A DNA stretch of 64,000 bases from Thalassococcus halodurans (GTDB lineage: Bacteria > Pseudomonadota > Alphaproteobacteria > Rhodobacterales > Rhodobacteraceae). Numbering within the stretch: the stretch's first letter is position 1; each line of letters opens with the position of its first letter. A program made the position numbers and the translations under genes. The stretch is from the NCBI RefSeq assembly GCF_900108225.1, contig NZ_FNUZ01000003.1:434001-498000 (forward strand). The letters are read 5' to 3'. Shown here piece by piece: positions 36,344 through 45,346 of this stretch. The notes beneath the pieces were generated by a model that made no database searches, had not been told where the DNA came from, and saw nothing but the letters and a program-made list of their open reading frames with translations.

Positions 36344-38491
36344 ATGCTCGAAAACGTTCAAACCAATACGAAAATGCTATCAAGGTCACATTCTTCCACA
36401 TTAGCCGAGAATGATGAGATCGACCTAGTCGAGCTTTTTACAGCCCTATGGCGCGGCAAGTGGCTGATCATAGCTGTCGCTGTTTTGTTCATAGTTGTTG
36501 GTGGATTTTATGCATTTCGCTTTGCGGTTCCTAAATACACGTCAACTACAAGCATTGCCCTACAGCTTAACGTTGAGACTTTTGTGGATATCGAAAGTGT
36601 TGTTTCTGGAGTCTCAAAAGAAGCGTCCAGCATGAACACAGAGCTGCATGTGATCCGTTCAAGAGGCCTGATTGAGAAGCTGGTTAACAAATTGAATTTG
36701 GTTGATGATCCTGAGTTCAATGAAGCCTTGAGACCAGAAGCAAGGTTTTCGCTTGGGCGTCTTTTGGGATTCATAAGCGCTTTAACTAGCGGAAATGAAG
36801 ACCAGCAACCGTCTAATTCCGAGCTTACTTCTACCGTTACAGCCGCTCGAGAGGCGATCTCAGCGGTGCTCGTAAGGAACACTTATATCTTTGATATCTC
36901 TGCGACGACAACTGACCCTGAAAAATCCAAACTTATCGCAAATACGCTGGCTGATTTGTACATTGCGGACCAAGTTGAAACAAAATTTCAGGCCACCGAA
37001 CAGGCGGTTACCTGGTTATCCGAGAAAGTGACCGAACTTGAAATTGAAATTCGGAAACAAGAAAACGACATTAAGGTTCTACGGTCGAACACAGAACTGA
37101 TGGGCGAAGAAAGCCTTCAGGCTTTGAACCGTCAGTTGATCGATGTACGGGATCGACTGAATGAGACACGAGCGGACCTTGCCCTAAGCGAAACGCGTCT
37201 TGGTAAGATTGATGAATTTCGGCAGTCAGATAATCTGGAAGCCTTGGTAAATTTGTTGGGCGACCCAACCCTTAGACGTATTTACAGCCAACTCGGCACG
37301 GCGGACAGCTCGTCAAATAAACTTTTCGATGATCGCCTTTCGCTTTTGGCTGCACGTGAACAGACTGCAGTGGCTCGGCTGGAGCAGCAAATTGTAGCTC
37401 TGCAAGACGCAGTAGAGCGCCAGCAAAGATCAATTGAAGTTCAGTCAGCAGATTTTGTTCAGCTTCAAGAGCTTGAGCGCCAGATCGAAGCGACAAAAAT
37501 CTTGTATGAAACATTTCTGACGCGACTAAAAGAAACAACAGTGCAACGCGGCCTTCAACAAGCAGACAGTCGTGTGTTGTCAGAAGCGCTCCTTGGTCAG
37601 TATGTCGAGCCTAAGAAACCACTCATTTTGATGTTGTCGGCTATTCTTGGCGTCATGATTGGCTCGGGCATTGTTCTTCTCAAGCAGTTTGTGCATTCCG
37701 GCTTTCGTACTGCTGAAGAGCTGGAGCAATATGCGGAATTGCCTATCTTGGGTCAAATTCCCAAAATGGAGTTCTCAAAGCGCGATCAACTCATCGATTA
37801 CTTGAACACCAAGTCCACTTCAGCAGCCTCAGAAGCGGTCAGGAACCTACGTACATCCGTTTTGCTTTCAAACATCGACACACCTCCAAAAGTGATTATG
37901 TCGACGTCGTCTGTCCCGGGCGAAGGCAAGACCACGCAGGCGATCTCTCTAGCGCACAATTTAGCCGGAATGGACAAGAAGGTACTTTTGATTGAGGGCG
38001 ACATCCGTCGCCGTACCTTCAATGAGTATTTCGATGGCTCAGGGAAACGAGGCGGTATTCTTTCCGCCATGACCGGCAATGCCCAACTTGAAGATCTTAT
38101 CATCAGGGATTCACGCATGAATGTGGATATCTTGATGGGTGAGAAATCTTCAGTAAATGCGGCAGATATTTTTGCGTCAGAAAAGTTTAAACATTTTATT
38201 GATGATGTGCGAAGCCGCTATGACATCGTTATCATCGATACCCCGCCCGTTTTGGTTGTTCCGGATGCTCGCCTGATCGGTCAATTCGTAGATGCGATCA
38301 TCTTCACAGTAGCATGGGACCGGACGACCAAAGCGCAAATCGCCGAGTCAATTCGCCAATTTGCGACAGCAAATCTGTCTTTGACCGGGCTTGTTCTGTC
38401 ACAAATCGATCCGAAGGGTATGCGCCGTTACGGCTATGGCGGGCGTTATGGCGCCTATGCTGCTTATGGAGAGGGTTACTACGACACGTAA
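36344..38491 (+). CDS. Second Wzc-type copolymerase/BY-kinase with tyrosine-rich tail
   Basis: About 715 residues: Wzz domain with a membrane helix near residues 40-62, a periplasmic coiled coil, a second helix near 425-450 and a kinase domain. Walker A is PGEGKTT (Lys near 529), Walker B is IVIIDTPPV, and Walker A' reads LLIEGDIR, with Glu where Asp is usual. The last 21 residues contain seven tyrosines, the autophosphorylation cluster lacking in the paralogue at 3597. The start is uncertain (ATG 36344 or 36374). It ends at the epimerase stop with a palindrome over both ends. Base composition is more AT-rich than neighbours, hinting at transfer. Confidence 0.88.
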   Translation: MLENVQTNTKMLSRSHSSTLAENDEIDLVELFTALWRGKWLIIAVAVLFIVVGGFYAFRFAVPKYTSTTSIALQLNVETFVDIESVVSGVSKEASSMNTELHVIRSRGLIEKLVNKLNLVDDPEFNEALRPEARFSLGRLLGFISALTSGNEDQQPSNSELTSTVTAAREAISAVLVRNTYIFDISATTTDPEKSKLIANTLADLYIADQVETKFQATEQAVTWLSEKVTELEIEIRKQENDIKVLRSNTELMGEESLQALNRQLIDVRDRLNETRADLALSETRLGKIDEFRQSDNLEALVNLLGDPTLRRIYSQLGTADSSSNKLFDDRLSLLAAREQTAVARLEQQIVALQDAVERQQRSIEVQSADFVQLQELERQIEATKILYETFLTRLKETTVQRGLQQADSRVLSEALLGQYVEPKKPLILMLSAILGVMIGSGIVLLKQFVHSGFRTAEELEQYAELPILGQIPKMEFSKRDQLIDYLNTKSTSAASEAVRNLRTSVLLSNIDTPPKVIMSTSSVPGEGKTTQAISLAHNLAGMDKKVLLIEGDIRRRTFNEYFDGSGKRGGILSAMTGNAQLEDLIIRDSRMNVDILMGEKSSVNAADIFASEKFKHFIDDVRSRYDIVIIDTPPVLVVPDARLIGQFVDAIIFTVAWDRTTKAQIAESIRQFATANLSLTGLVLSQIDPKGMRRYGYGGRYGAYAAYGEGYYDT

Positions 38492-38506
38492 TTACTTGTC
38501 GTAGTA
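38477..38506. terminator. 10-bp palindrome spanning the convergent gene ends
   Basis: TACTACGACA (38477-38486) and TGTCGTAGTA (38497-38506) are perfect complements around a 10-base loop holding both stop codons. Each arm encodes a Tyr-Tyr-Asp ending, for the kinase on one strand and the epimerase on the other. It could act as a bidirectional terminator or 3' stabiliser, though neither side has a T-run. Confidence 0.45.
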
Positions 38507-39505
38507 TTCGCGGAACCAGCTTACGAACCGATCAATTCCGTCTTTAAACGCGGTTTGAGGACGATATCCTGTCAAATGCTGCAGAAGGCTCGCATCCGCC
38601 CAAGTCGCAGGTACATCGCCCATCTGCATCGGCATGTAATTGCGGATCGCCTTTTTATCCAAAGACTCTTCGATCGCATCCACAAAATCGAGAAGTCGTA
38701 CTTTCTCTGAATTGCCGATGTTCACCACGCGGAAGGGCGCGACCGGTGAAATGCTGTCGAAAGCGGGAACATCCGTGCGTTGGTCTGGCATTTCCGGGGC
38801 CGCGTCGATCAGCAATCTGATCGCGCGCACCAGATCGTCGACGTAGGTAAAGTCTCGGTACATGTCACCGTGATTGTAGATATCAATCGGACGATCTTCG
38901 AGGATTGCATCCACAAATTTATATAGCGCTAGGTCGGGACGACCCCATGGTCCATAAACTGTGAAGAAACGGAACATGGTTGTCGGCAGATCCCAAAGGT
39001 GCGCGTAGGAATGCGCCATCGACTCGTTGGCCTTTTTGGTCGCAGCATAGATCGTTAGCTGTGTGTCGGCCTTTTCGGTTTCCGTGAACGGCATAACCTC
39101 GTTCGCACCATAAACCGACGACGTCGAAGCCATCAGCAAATGCTGCACTTTAAGCCTGCGAGCAGCATCCATGATGTTGAACGTGCCGATCACATTCGAA
39201 TCCAGATAGGCCCGCGGATTTTCAAGACTGTACCGAACGCCGGCCTGAGCCGCCAAATGCACGATCACATCGGGTTGGAAATTATCAATGGTTTTGTCCA
39301 CCAGTTCCTGATCTTCCAGCATCCCTTCGGTGGCTGAAAAATTGCCATTCTGCAGAAGCATCCCATGACGTCGCTGTTTCAGCGCTACGTCATAGTAATC
39401 GGTCATCCCGTCATAGCCATGAACGACGAAGCCCTCTGAAAGCAAAAGCTTTGCGAGATGAAAACCGATAAATCCGGCCGTTCCTGTTATGAAAACTCTG
39501 GTCAT
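38492..39505 (-). CDS. UDP-glucuronate 4-epimerase-like NAD-dependent epimerase
   Basis: A 337-residue short-chain dehydrogenase-type epimerase. The NAD motif is FITGTAGFIGFH and the catalytic Tyr-Lys pair is in YAATKKANE, followed by the sugar-binding YGPWGRPDLALYKF segment characteristic of UDP-glucuronate 4-epimerases (CapI/LspL type). It would supply UDP-galacturonate for the EPS. The start at 39505 gives MTRVFITG. It is convergent with the kinase, one base apart. Confidence 0.87.
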   Translation of the reverse strand: MTRVFITGTAGFIGFHLAKLLLSEGFVVHGYDGMTDYYDVALKQRRHGMLLQNGNFSATEGMLEDQELVDKTIDNFQPDVIVHLAAQAGVRYSLENPRAYLDSNVIGTFNIMDAARRLKVQHLLMASTSSVYGANEVMPFTETEKADTQLTIYAATKKANESMAHSYAHLWDLPTTMFRFFTVYGPWGRPDLALYKFVDAILEDRPIDIYNHGDMYRDFTYVDDLVRAIRLLIDAAPEMPDQRTDVPAFDSISPVAPFRVVNIGNSEKVRLLDFVDAIEESLDKKAIRNYMPMQMGDVPATWADASLLQHLTGYRPQTAFKDGIDRFVSWFREYYDK

Positions 39506-39803
39506 TATTCCGATTTCCAATGCCGCTGAGATCAAACAAAACGAGGTGCGCTTTGATTTGCCGTCGGGCTAGCAGGTAAGCCCCTTGGACACAAGTTTGA
39601 CCCAAAATGATTCACCTGACGCAACATGGGTTTTGAATAGCACCGGTCATATTCTTTCGGCATGATTTCAAATGTCCAAAATTATCCCGAAAATAGGAAC
39701 AATTCCGCCTTTTCAGCTTAGTTTCACAAATTTTTGCTGGCTTGAGTTGTACCGTTCGCCTATGAATATACTAAACCACAAAGCTTTTTTTGGAGTGCTT
39801 GAA
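39506..39803. other. Intergenic region upstream of the YjbE-like gene
   Basis: These 298 bases separate the divergent epimerase and YjbE-like genes. I see no gene. A TATACT element at about 39770 with TTGAGT further upstream could be a promoter, but the spacing (19) is long. TGGAGTG before the ATG at 39804 is the ribosome site. Confidence 0.35.
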
Positions 39804-40100
39804 ATGAAACTTGGCAACTACCTGGCGGCAGCCTTGATCGCATCTTCTGCAACATCTGCATTCGCCGGTGGCGAAAGCACAGCAATGGAAGTCGCAATCG
39901 CGTCCGACGCATGCAACGGCGGCGTTATCACATCTGCAGAGTTCCTGCCGAACGGTGAAGTTGGCGTAACATGTGCTCAAGAAGTTGCAGCAAAAGGCAG
40001 CCTGAGCGGCGGCGGTGCTGGTGTAGTAATCGGCGGTCTTGTTCTGGGTGCTCTTCTCTTGGGCGGCGGCGACTCCAGCTCCAGCAGCGGCACAAACTAA
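39804..40100 (+). CDS. Small secreted Gly/Ser-rich protein, YjbE-like
   Basis: A 98-residue protein with a clean signal peptide ending TSAFAGGEST. The mature part has a short cysteine-containing domain (two Cys), then a glycine-rich hydrophobic helix (GGAGVVIGGLVLGALLLGGG) and a Ser-rich tail. In composition it resembles E. coli YjbE, the small first protein of the yjbEFGH EPS operon, and YjbH and YjbF homologues follow within 4 kb. I cannot claim homology from sequence alone. TGGAG lies 8 bases before the ATG, and a strong terminator follows, so it is a single-gene transcript. Confidence 0.7.
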   Translation: MKLGNYLAAALIASSATSAFAGGESTAMEVAIASDACNGGVITSAEFLPNGEVGVTCAQEVAAKGSLSGGGAGVVIGGLVLGALLLGGGDSSSSSGTN

Positions 40101-40126
40101 TCACTTCTCTAAAAGTGTAGGATTAG

Positions 40127-40155
40127 AAAGCGCGCCCTTCGGCGCGCTTTTATTT
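40127..40155 (+). terminator. Terminator of the YjbE-like gene
   Basis: AAAGCGCGCC (40127-40136) and GGCGCGCTTT (40141-40150) are perfect 10-bp arms with a CTTC loop followed by TATTTT. It may also serve the convergent phosphatase gene, which stops at 40163. Confidence 0.9.
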
Positions 40156-40162
40156 TGCATGA

Positions 40163-40918
40163 TCAACTTTGCACAAACGTTACTGTCCCATCTACCGAGA
40201 TCAGACCAGCCGTTAATCTGCCTGTCGCAAATGCACCCGTATCAAGGGAGATACGCCCCTTTTCGCAGGATGGTTGATCAAAGATCGTGTGCCCATGCGC
40301 AACCCACACCCCATCGGTGCGTTCATTGACGAAGAACTCTCGATGGCCCCAGATCAGATGGCGCTGCTTTTGCTCATCAATTGATTTGGCAGGATCTGCG
40401 CCCGCATGGACAACAACGATATTTCCAGACGCATGAATGACAGGAAGCTGTTCGATCCAACCCGCAAGATCTTCGCCCAGCGCGTCGTACATCTTGTTTT
40501 GCGCCTCAAAAAGCTTCATGCCGCCAGACATTTCGGTCAGGCCGTTCACACCGATTTCCGCAAGCGTCTGCAGCCCACCATTCCGGACCCAGCGGCGCCC
40601 CTTTTCATCAGGGTCTGACAGGAAATCCAGCATCATCGCTTCGTGGTTTCCTTTAAGGCAGATGATGTCGTCACGCTCGGATAAAAAGCGAAGAACCTCG
40701 ACGCTGCTTGGGCCGCGATCAATGTAATCACCAACGCAAACGACTTGGTAACCGTCAGGAATTTGCGCCAGAAGGTCCCGCAGAAGATCTAGCCTGCCAT
40801 GAATATCACCGATAACAGCAAGCGGCGTTTCGGGCTTAGGTGGCGTCAAAGACCAGTCCATCGATACCGGCTTGGGTTCCTTGCCGAACAAACGGGACAA
40901 CAAAGACTTTTTCTTCAT
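40163..40918 (-). CDS. PPP-family metallophosphoesterase (Ser/Thr phosphatase-like)
   Basis: A 251-residue protein with the three metal-binding motifs of the PPP phosphatases: GDIHGR, GDYIDRG and GNHEAM, with a C-terminal HGHTIF. This matches bacterial lambda-phosphatase/PrpA-type enzymes, which act on phosphoproteins, sometimes including phosphotyrosine. It sits inside an EPS locus containing a BY-kinase and no Wzb-like low-molecular-weight tyrosine phosphatase, so it is a candidate partner, but diadenosine tetraphosphate hydrolysis is also possible for this family. It is divergent from yjbH. Confidence 0.85.
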   Translation of the reverse strand: MKKKSLLSRLFGKEPKPVSMDWSLTPPKPETPLAVIGDIHGRLDLLRDLLAQIPDGYQVVCVGDYIDRGPSSVEVLRFLSERDDIICLKGNHEAMMLDFLSDPDEKGRRWVRNGGLQTLAEIGVNGLTEMSGGMKLFEAQNKMYDALGEDLAGWIEQLPVIHASGNIVVVHAGADPAKSIDEQKQRHLIWGHREFFVNERTDGVWVAHGHTIFDQPSCEKGRISLDTGAFATGRLTAGLISVDGTVTFVQS

Positions 40919-41110
40919 ATTCTTATGGCTCCGGCCGCCGTTGGGTAACCTGTGTTTTATCTTGAAAGCACCCGTAAATAGGGTCTTTCCACATCCCTTC
41001 CTACATACTGTTGTTGCCGTTTGACCACAATTTGGAATCCTGCTTTTGTATGGTATCCGCTAGGGTCAAATCTGGTTCGGTAATGGCCTAAACCGAATCC
41101 CAAATAAGCC

Positions 41111-43216
41111 ATGGGGGGCTTTCGATTGAAGCGCGTTTCGTGCATTGCAGGCGTCCTGATGGGCGCGGCGTCAGCCAGTCATGCGACCGAGCTGACCACT
41201 GGGTATAACTCTTACGGGTTTCCCGGCCTGATCGAAATGCCCGCAGCCCATAGTCTGCCCGATGCCGAGCTTTCGCTCTCGACAAGTCACTTTGCGGGAC
41301 AGACAAGAAACACGCTTACGTTTCAGGTCACTCCCCGATTGTCGGCGAGTTTCCGATACTCTCGGATGTCGCAGTACCCGATTTCTGACGGCACCGAGAC
41401 AACCCGTTTTGACCGTAGTTTCTCGATCCACTACCGATTGATGGACGAAGGCAAATACCGCCCAGCGCTGGCGTTTGGATTGAACGATTTTCTGGGCACC
41501 GGCATTTACCGATCCGAGTACCTCGTCGCATCAAAAACACTAACGAACCAACTACGTGCCACAGCGGGAATCGGCTGGGGACGGCTGGGCACAGCAAATA
41601 ATTTCAAAAACCCGCTAGGCATTCTGGATGAGCGCTTTGAAGACCGCGGTTCACGGGATGGAAATCTGGGTGGTGAAGTCGAATTCGACCAGATTTTCCA
41701 AGGTGATGCGGGCCTCTTCGGTGGCATTGAATACCAGCTGAACGACAAGCTTAGCTTTGCTGTTGAACTGTCTTCCGATGGGTACCCCCTGGAAAGTACC
41801 ACTGCCTTTGATCTGAAGTCTCAGGTGAACTACGGGGTTACCTATACGCCGCGTCCCGGCGTGCATCTAAGCGCGCATTATCTTTACGGGTCACAATTCG
41901 GTGCACAGATCACCTTTGCGGTTGATCCCAAGACATCGAAGGCACCCAGCGGCCTCGAGGGCACACCGCCAGCGATTTCGCCCGCATCAGCCGTAGCTTT
42001 GGGTTGGGGAACCGAAGTTGCCCGATCAAATGTGCGCCTGCTTACAAAGCGCCGCCTTAGTGCGACCGGCATCACGCTGCACGCGCTTGATATTCGCGGC
42101 GCAACAGCCACGGTTGAAATCGAGAACGACACATATCGCGCCCTTCCTCAGGCAATCGGGCGCACAGCGCGTGTCCTGACCGGAACGATACCGAATTCCG
42201 TGGACACGTTCGAAATTGTGCCCGTCGTAAACGGCGTTCCCACCACGCGGGTCACCATTCGCAGAGCAGATATGGAAAGCCTTGCGCATGATCTGGATAA
42301 CGTTTGGCTAAGCTATGCCCGCGCTGACATCGCGCCCGAATCCACGTCGATTGAGTCGCTGGAAGAGTTCTATCCCAAGCTCGACTTAGGCTTTGGACCC
42401 TACATCACAACCAGCCTTTTCGATCCGGATGCACCTATCCGTGCCGATCTAGGGGTCGAGGCACGCGCAACCTATCGGCCTGCGCCCGGATTTTTGCTAA
42501 AGGGGCGCGTCCGGAAGACGCTTCTGGGCAACAAGAATGAATCAACGCGTGAATCGGATTCGGTTATCCAACGTGTTCGGTCAGACACCAACCTTTATGA
42601 AAAGGAAGGCGATCCATCCATTCCGGAACTGACCGCCGCGTATTTCTTTAGGCCATCTGACAACGTCTATGGCCGTGTGACGGTCGGATATCTTGAGCCC
42701 CAGTATGCCGGTGTTTCAGGCGAGCTTTTGTGGAAACCCGTCGACAGCAATCTTGCGCTTGGGTTTGAGCTGAACCATGTGAAACAACGCGAGTTCGAAC
42801 AGCTTTTCGGATTCCGCGAATACGAAGTCACAACCGGTCACGCATCTCTGTACTATGACTTTGACAACGGTTTTTCGACACAGATTGATGCCGGCCGTTA
42901 TCTTGCCGGCGATTGGGGTGCCACACTGGCAGTCGACCGTACATTTGAAAACGGGTGGAGCGTCGGTGCCTTCGCCACCCTGACCGATATTCCCTTTGAA
43001 GACTTCGGCGAAGGCTCTTTTGATAAGGGTATTCGCCTTAGCGTACCGATGTCGTGGATCACCGGCAAACCGACCAAGCAAACATATTCGACCGTCCTAC
43101 GCCCGCTGACACGGGATGGTGGCGCGCGGTTGAATGTATCGGATCGTTTGTATGAAACGGTTGCGGAAACCCACCGTCCCGACCTTCAGGATAAATGGGG
43201 GCGGTTCTGGCGATGA
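41111..43216 (+). CDS. YjbH-family outer membrane EPS protein
   Basis: A 701-residue protein with an N-terminal signal peptide (VLMGAASASHATELT) and many alternating beta strands, as expected for a large outer membrane barrel. The YjbH family (WbfB/GfcD-like) works with YjbF and YjbG in EPS or capsule secretion. The ATG at 41111 has no ribosome site; a TTG at 41126 with GGGGGG 7 bases upstream would also give a signal peptide and may be the real start. It overlaps yjbF by 4 bases. The 192-base gap upstream holds a 6-bp inverted repeat (TTCGGT, ACCGAA) near 41076-41097. Confidence 0.85.
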   Translation: MGGFRLKRVSCIAGVLMGAASASHATELTTGYNSYGFPGLIEMPAAHSLPDAELSLSTSHFAGQTRNTLTFQVTPRLSASFRYSRMSQYPISDGTETTRFDRSFSIHYRLMDEGKYRPALAFGLNDFLGTGIYRSEYLVASKTLTNQLRATAGIGWGRLGTANNFKNPLGILDERFEDRGSRDGNLGGEVEFDQIFQGDAGLFGGIEYQLNDKLSFAVELSSDGYPLESTTAFDLKSQVNYGVTYTPRPGVHLSAHYLYGSQFGAQITFAVDPKTSKAPSGLEGTPPAISPASAVALGWGTEVARSNVRLLTKRRLSATGITLHALDIRGATATVEIENDTYRALPQAIGRTARVLTGTIPNSVDTFEIVPVVNGVPTTRVTIRRADMESLAHDLDNVWLSYARADIAPESTSIESLEEFYPKLDLGFGPYITTSLFDPDAPIRADLGVEARATYRPAPGFLLKGRVRKTLLGNKNESTRESDSVIQRVRSDTNLYEKEGDPSIPELTAAYFFRPSDNVYGRVTVGYLEPQYAGVSGELLWKPVDSNLALGFELNHVKQREFEQLFGFREYEVTTGHASLYYDFDNGFSTQIDAGRYLAGDWGATLAVDRTFENGWSVGAFATLTDIPFEDFGEGSFDKGIRLSVPMSWITGKPTKQTYSTVLRPLTRDGGARLNVSDRLYETVAETHRPDLQDKWGRFWR

Positions 43217-43824
43217 AACCTACCTTCGCAATTGTCATCGCCGCCCTGTCATTGTCTGCTTGCAGTGGCTTGCCCGCGCTACCGACGCGGGCAAAAGCCA
43301 GCAACAAGGTCGTTGTGCTGAACACACAGAAGGTAGCCACACCCACGATCAGGGTCTTTCTTGAATCGCGCGGTGCGTCTGCGGTCTTGACCGCCGATAG
43401 CACCCTTGGTGCCGTCACAAACTGGACCGATGCCTCGGGTGTGTCTGTTGCGCTGAATCAGGGCCTTGTCGTCGAAACGCGGGGGTTGGGCGACGACATG
43501 ATGTCATCCGACGTCTCGAATAGCCTGATGGCGCTTAAAGGCGCTTTCGGCGACGCATACTATGAACGATTTCAAACCACACTTGGTGGTGAGTTAGAGA
43601 CGGAATTCCGGGCATTCCAATGTCAGGTTTCAGACCGATCTGCCACCACGATTAAAATCAGCTCAAACACCGTGCCGGTGACAAGAATTGTTGAAACTTG
43701 TTCTTCGATCGGGTTTTCCGTTTCCAATACCTACTGGCAGGGGGCCAACGGCACGCTCTGGCGGTCTCGCCAATGGATCAGCGAAGGTGTCGGGCACATG
43801 ACAATCGAACGACAGCCGCGATAG
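43213..43824 (+). CDS. YjbF/GfcB-type lipoprotein
   Basis: A 203-residue protein with a lipoprotein signal (IAALSLSACSGLP, lipobox LSAC) and no further membrane segments. It fits the YjbF/GfcB family of group 4 capsule/EPS lipoproteins, whose members sit next to YjbH. It starts with an ATGA overlap onto yjbH and is followed 26 bases later by wza, so the three genes form an envelope export operon. A Trp/Ser-rich C-terminal stretch (NGTLWRSRQW) is typical of the family. Confidence 0.83.
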   Translation: MKPTFAIVIAALSLSACSGLPALPTRAKASNKVVVLNTQKVATPTIRVFLESRGASAVLTADSTLGAVTNWTDASGVSVALNQGLVVETRGLGDDMMSSDVSNSLMALKGAFGDAYYERFQTTLGGELETEFRAFQCQVSDRSATTIKISSNTVPVTRIVETCSSIGFSVSNTYWQGANGTLWRSRQWISEGVGHMTIERQPR

Positions 43825-43850
43825 GCCGCACGCTTTTAGAAGGAATGACC

Positions 43851-45209
43851 ATGATACGTCTTTGGAAAACACTCGTACTTGGCACGTGCCTTGTGACCGC
43901 GGGCTGCGGTGTAACCTACACTTCCCCAACCGTAAAAAGCCAATCTGCAGGCGCAGAGGTTCGCGTTGTCGATCTGGACGCACAAACCGTTCTGGTCGCC
44001 AACCGCGCCCCTTATACGCCTAAAGCGCTGCCAGCAGCGTTTTTCCAACAAGCAGGCGGCGGTCAACTGCGTGGCGCTGGCGCCCTGCCCGAAGCGCCGT
44101 ATGTTCCCAACGAAACACGCAAACCGCTTGAGTTGCGCATTCCGCCGACACCGCCGGTCGAAGCCTACCGTATCGGTGTAAGCGATGTTCTGTTGCTGGC
44201 AACGAAGTCCGGCGGCACAACAATCGAAGAACTCAGCGGTCTTTTGACGGCCCAAAACAAGCGGCAGGGGTATACCGTCCGTGACGACGGCTCGATCTCG
44301 ATCCCTGATCTTGGTCAGGTGATGGTCGCTGGCCTGACACTGGAAGAAGCTGAAGCGCGTGTTTTTCAAGCGCTGGTAGAGAACGGAATTGATCCCGCCT
44401 TCTCGCTTGAGGTCGCCGAGTTCAATTCGAAACGTGTCGTTGTAGGCGGCGCCGTCGGAAGTGCAAAAATCCTGCCCTTAACACTGAACCAGATTGACCT
44501 GAGTGAAGCGCTGACTGCGTCGGGCGGCGTTCAGGTTAAGAACGAAGAATTTGCCTCAGTCCGTATTTACCGTGACGGCACGCTCTACCAAATTCCGCTG
44601 GAAACGTTCTTTGCCCGCCCTGATCTTCAAAAACTGAAGCTGCAGGATGGCGATGCTGTTTACGTCGACACAAACTACGACCTGGATCAGGCGCTTGCCT
44701 TCTATAATAGCCAGGTCGAAGTCATCCAGATGCGCCAGCAGGCGCGTAGCAATGCCCTGAACGAACTGCAGGCCGAGATTTCGATCCGCAGTGCAGCCCT
44801 GAACGAACAGCGTACGAATTTCCAAAGCCGTCTCGATCTGGGCGCGGAAAAACGTGACTACGTTTATCTGGCAGGCGAGGTTTCAAACCAAAGCCGTGTG
44901 GCCCTGCCCTTCGGCCAGCAGGCAACTTTGGCCGATGTACTTTATGAAAAAGGCGGATTTAACGTAACAACGGGCGACCCGTCCGACATCTACGTTCTGC
45001 GTCCTTCCAGCAACCCTGCTGAATTCGGCGCGGTGACCGCATGGCATTTGGATGCAGGAAACGCCATCAACCTGACCCTGGCAACACGGTTCGAAATGCG
45101 CCCGAACGACATCATCTTTATCGAAGAACAGCCGATTACATCGTGGAACCGCGCAATGCAGCAGTTCTTCCCGGTGCTGATCAACAGCGCACAGCAAGCG
45201 GTTCGGTAA
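43851..45209 (+). CDS. Wza-type outer membrane polysaccharide export protein
   Basis: A 452-residue export protein. A lipoprotein-like signal (LGTCLVTAGCGVTYT) is followed by a polysaccharide export domain (about residues 100-190, beginning YRIGVSDVLLLATK) and two SLBB-type domains (about 195-280 and 325-420). Proteins of this family form the octameric outer membrane channel for capsule or EPS. The start at 43851 has AAGGA 6-7 bases upstream; ATG 43845 is too close. It is the only exporter gene in the window and may serve both EPS loci. Confidence 0.9.
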   Translation: MIRLWKTLVLGTCLVTAGCGVTYTSPTVKSQSAGAEVRVVDLDAQTVLVANRAPYTPKALPAAFFQQAGGGQLRGAGALPEAPYVPNETRKPLELRIPPTPPVEAYRIGVSDVLLLATKSGGTTIEELSGLLTAQNKRQGYTVRDDGSISIPDLGQVMVAGLTLEEAEARVFQALVENGIDPAFSLEVAEFNSKRVVVGGAVGSAKILPLTLNQIDLSEALTASGGVQVKNEEFASVRIYRDGTLYQIPLETFFARPDLQKLKLQDGDAVYVDTNYDLDQALAFYNSQVEVIQMRQQARSNALNELQAEISIRSAALNEQRTNFQSRLDLGAEKRDYVYLAGEVSNQSRVALPFGQQATLADVLYEKGGFNVTTGDPSDIYVLRPSSNPAEFGAVTAWHLDAGNAINLTLATRFEMRPNDIIFIEEQPITSWNRAMQQFFPVLINSAQQAVR

Positions 45210-45216
45210 TCAAAAT

Positions 45217-45256
45217 ATCCCCCGCTCATCACGGTGGGCGGGGATTTCTATTCTTC
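45217..45256 (+). terminator. Terminator after wza
   Basis: ATCCCC(C)GC and GCGGGGAT pair over eight positions with a bulged C around a loop of about 18 bases, followed by TTCTATTCTT. It lies a few bases after the wza stop. Confidence 0.65.
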
Positions 45257-45346
45257 ACGACGCTTCATCAACACGTGAAGTCGCGATCTTTCATTTGCAA
45301 TAATCCCCCGCGAACAGAAAAGTCTGCCCTAAACAGGAGACCGCAC

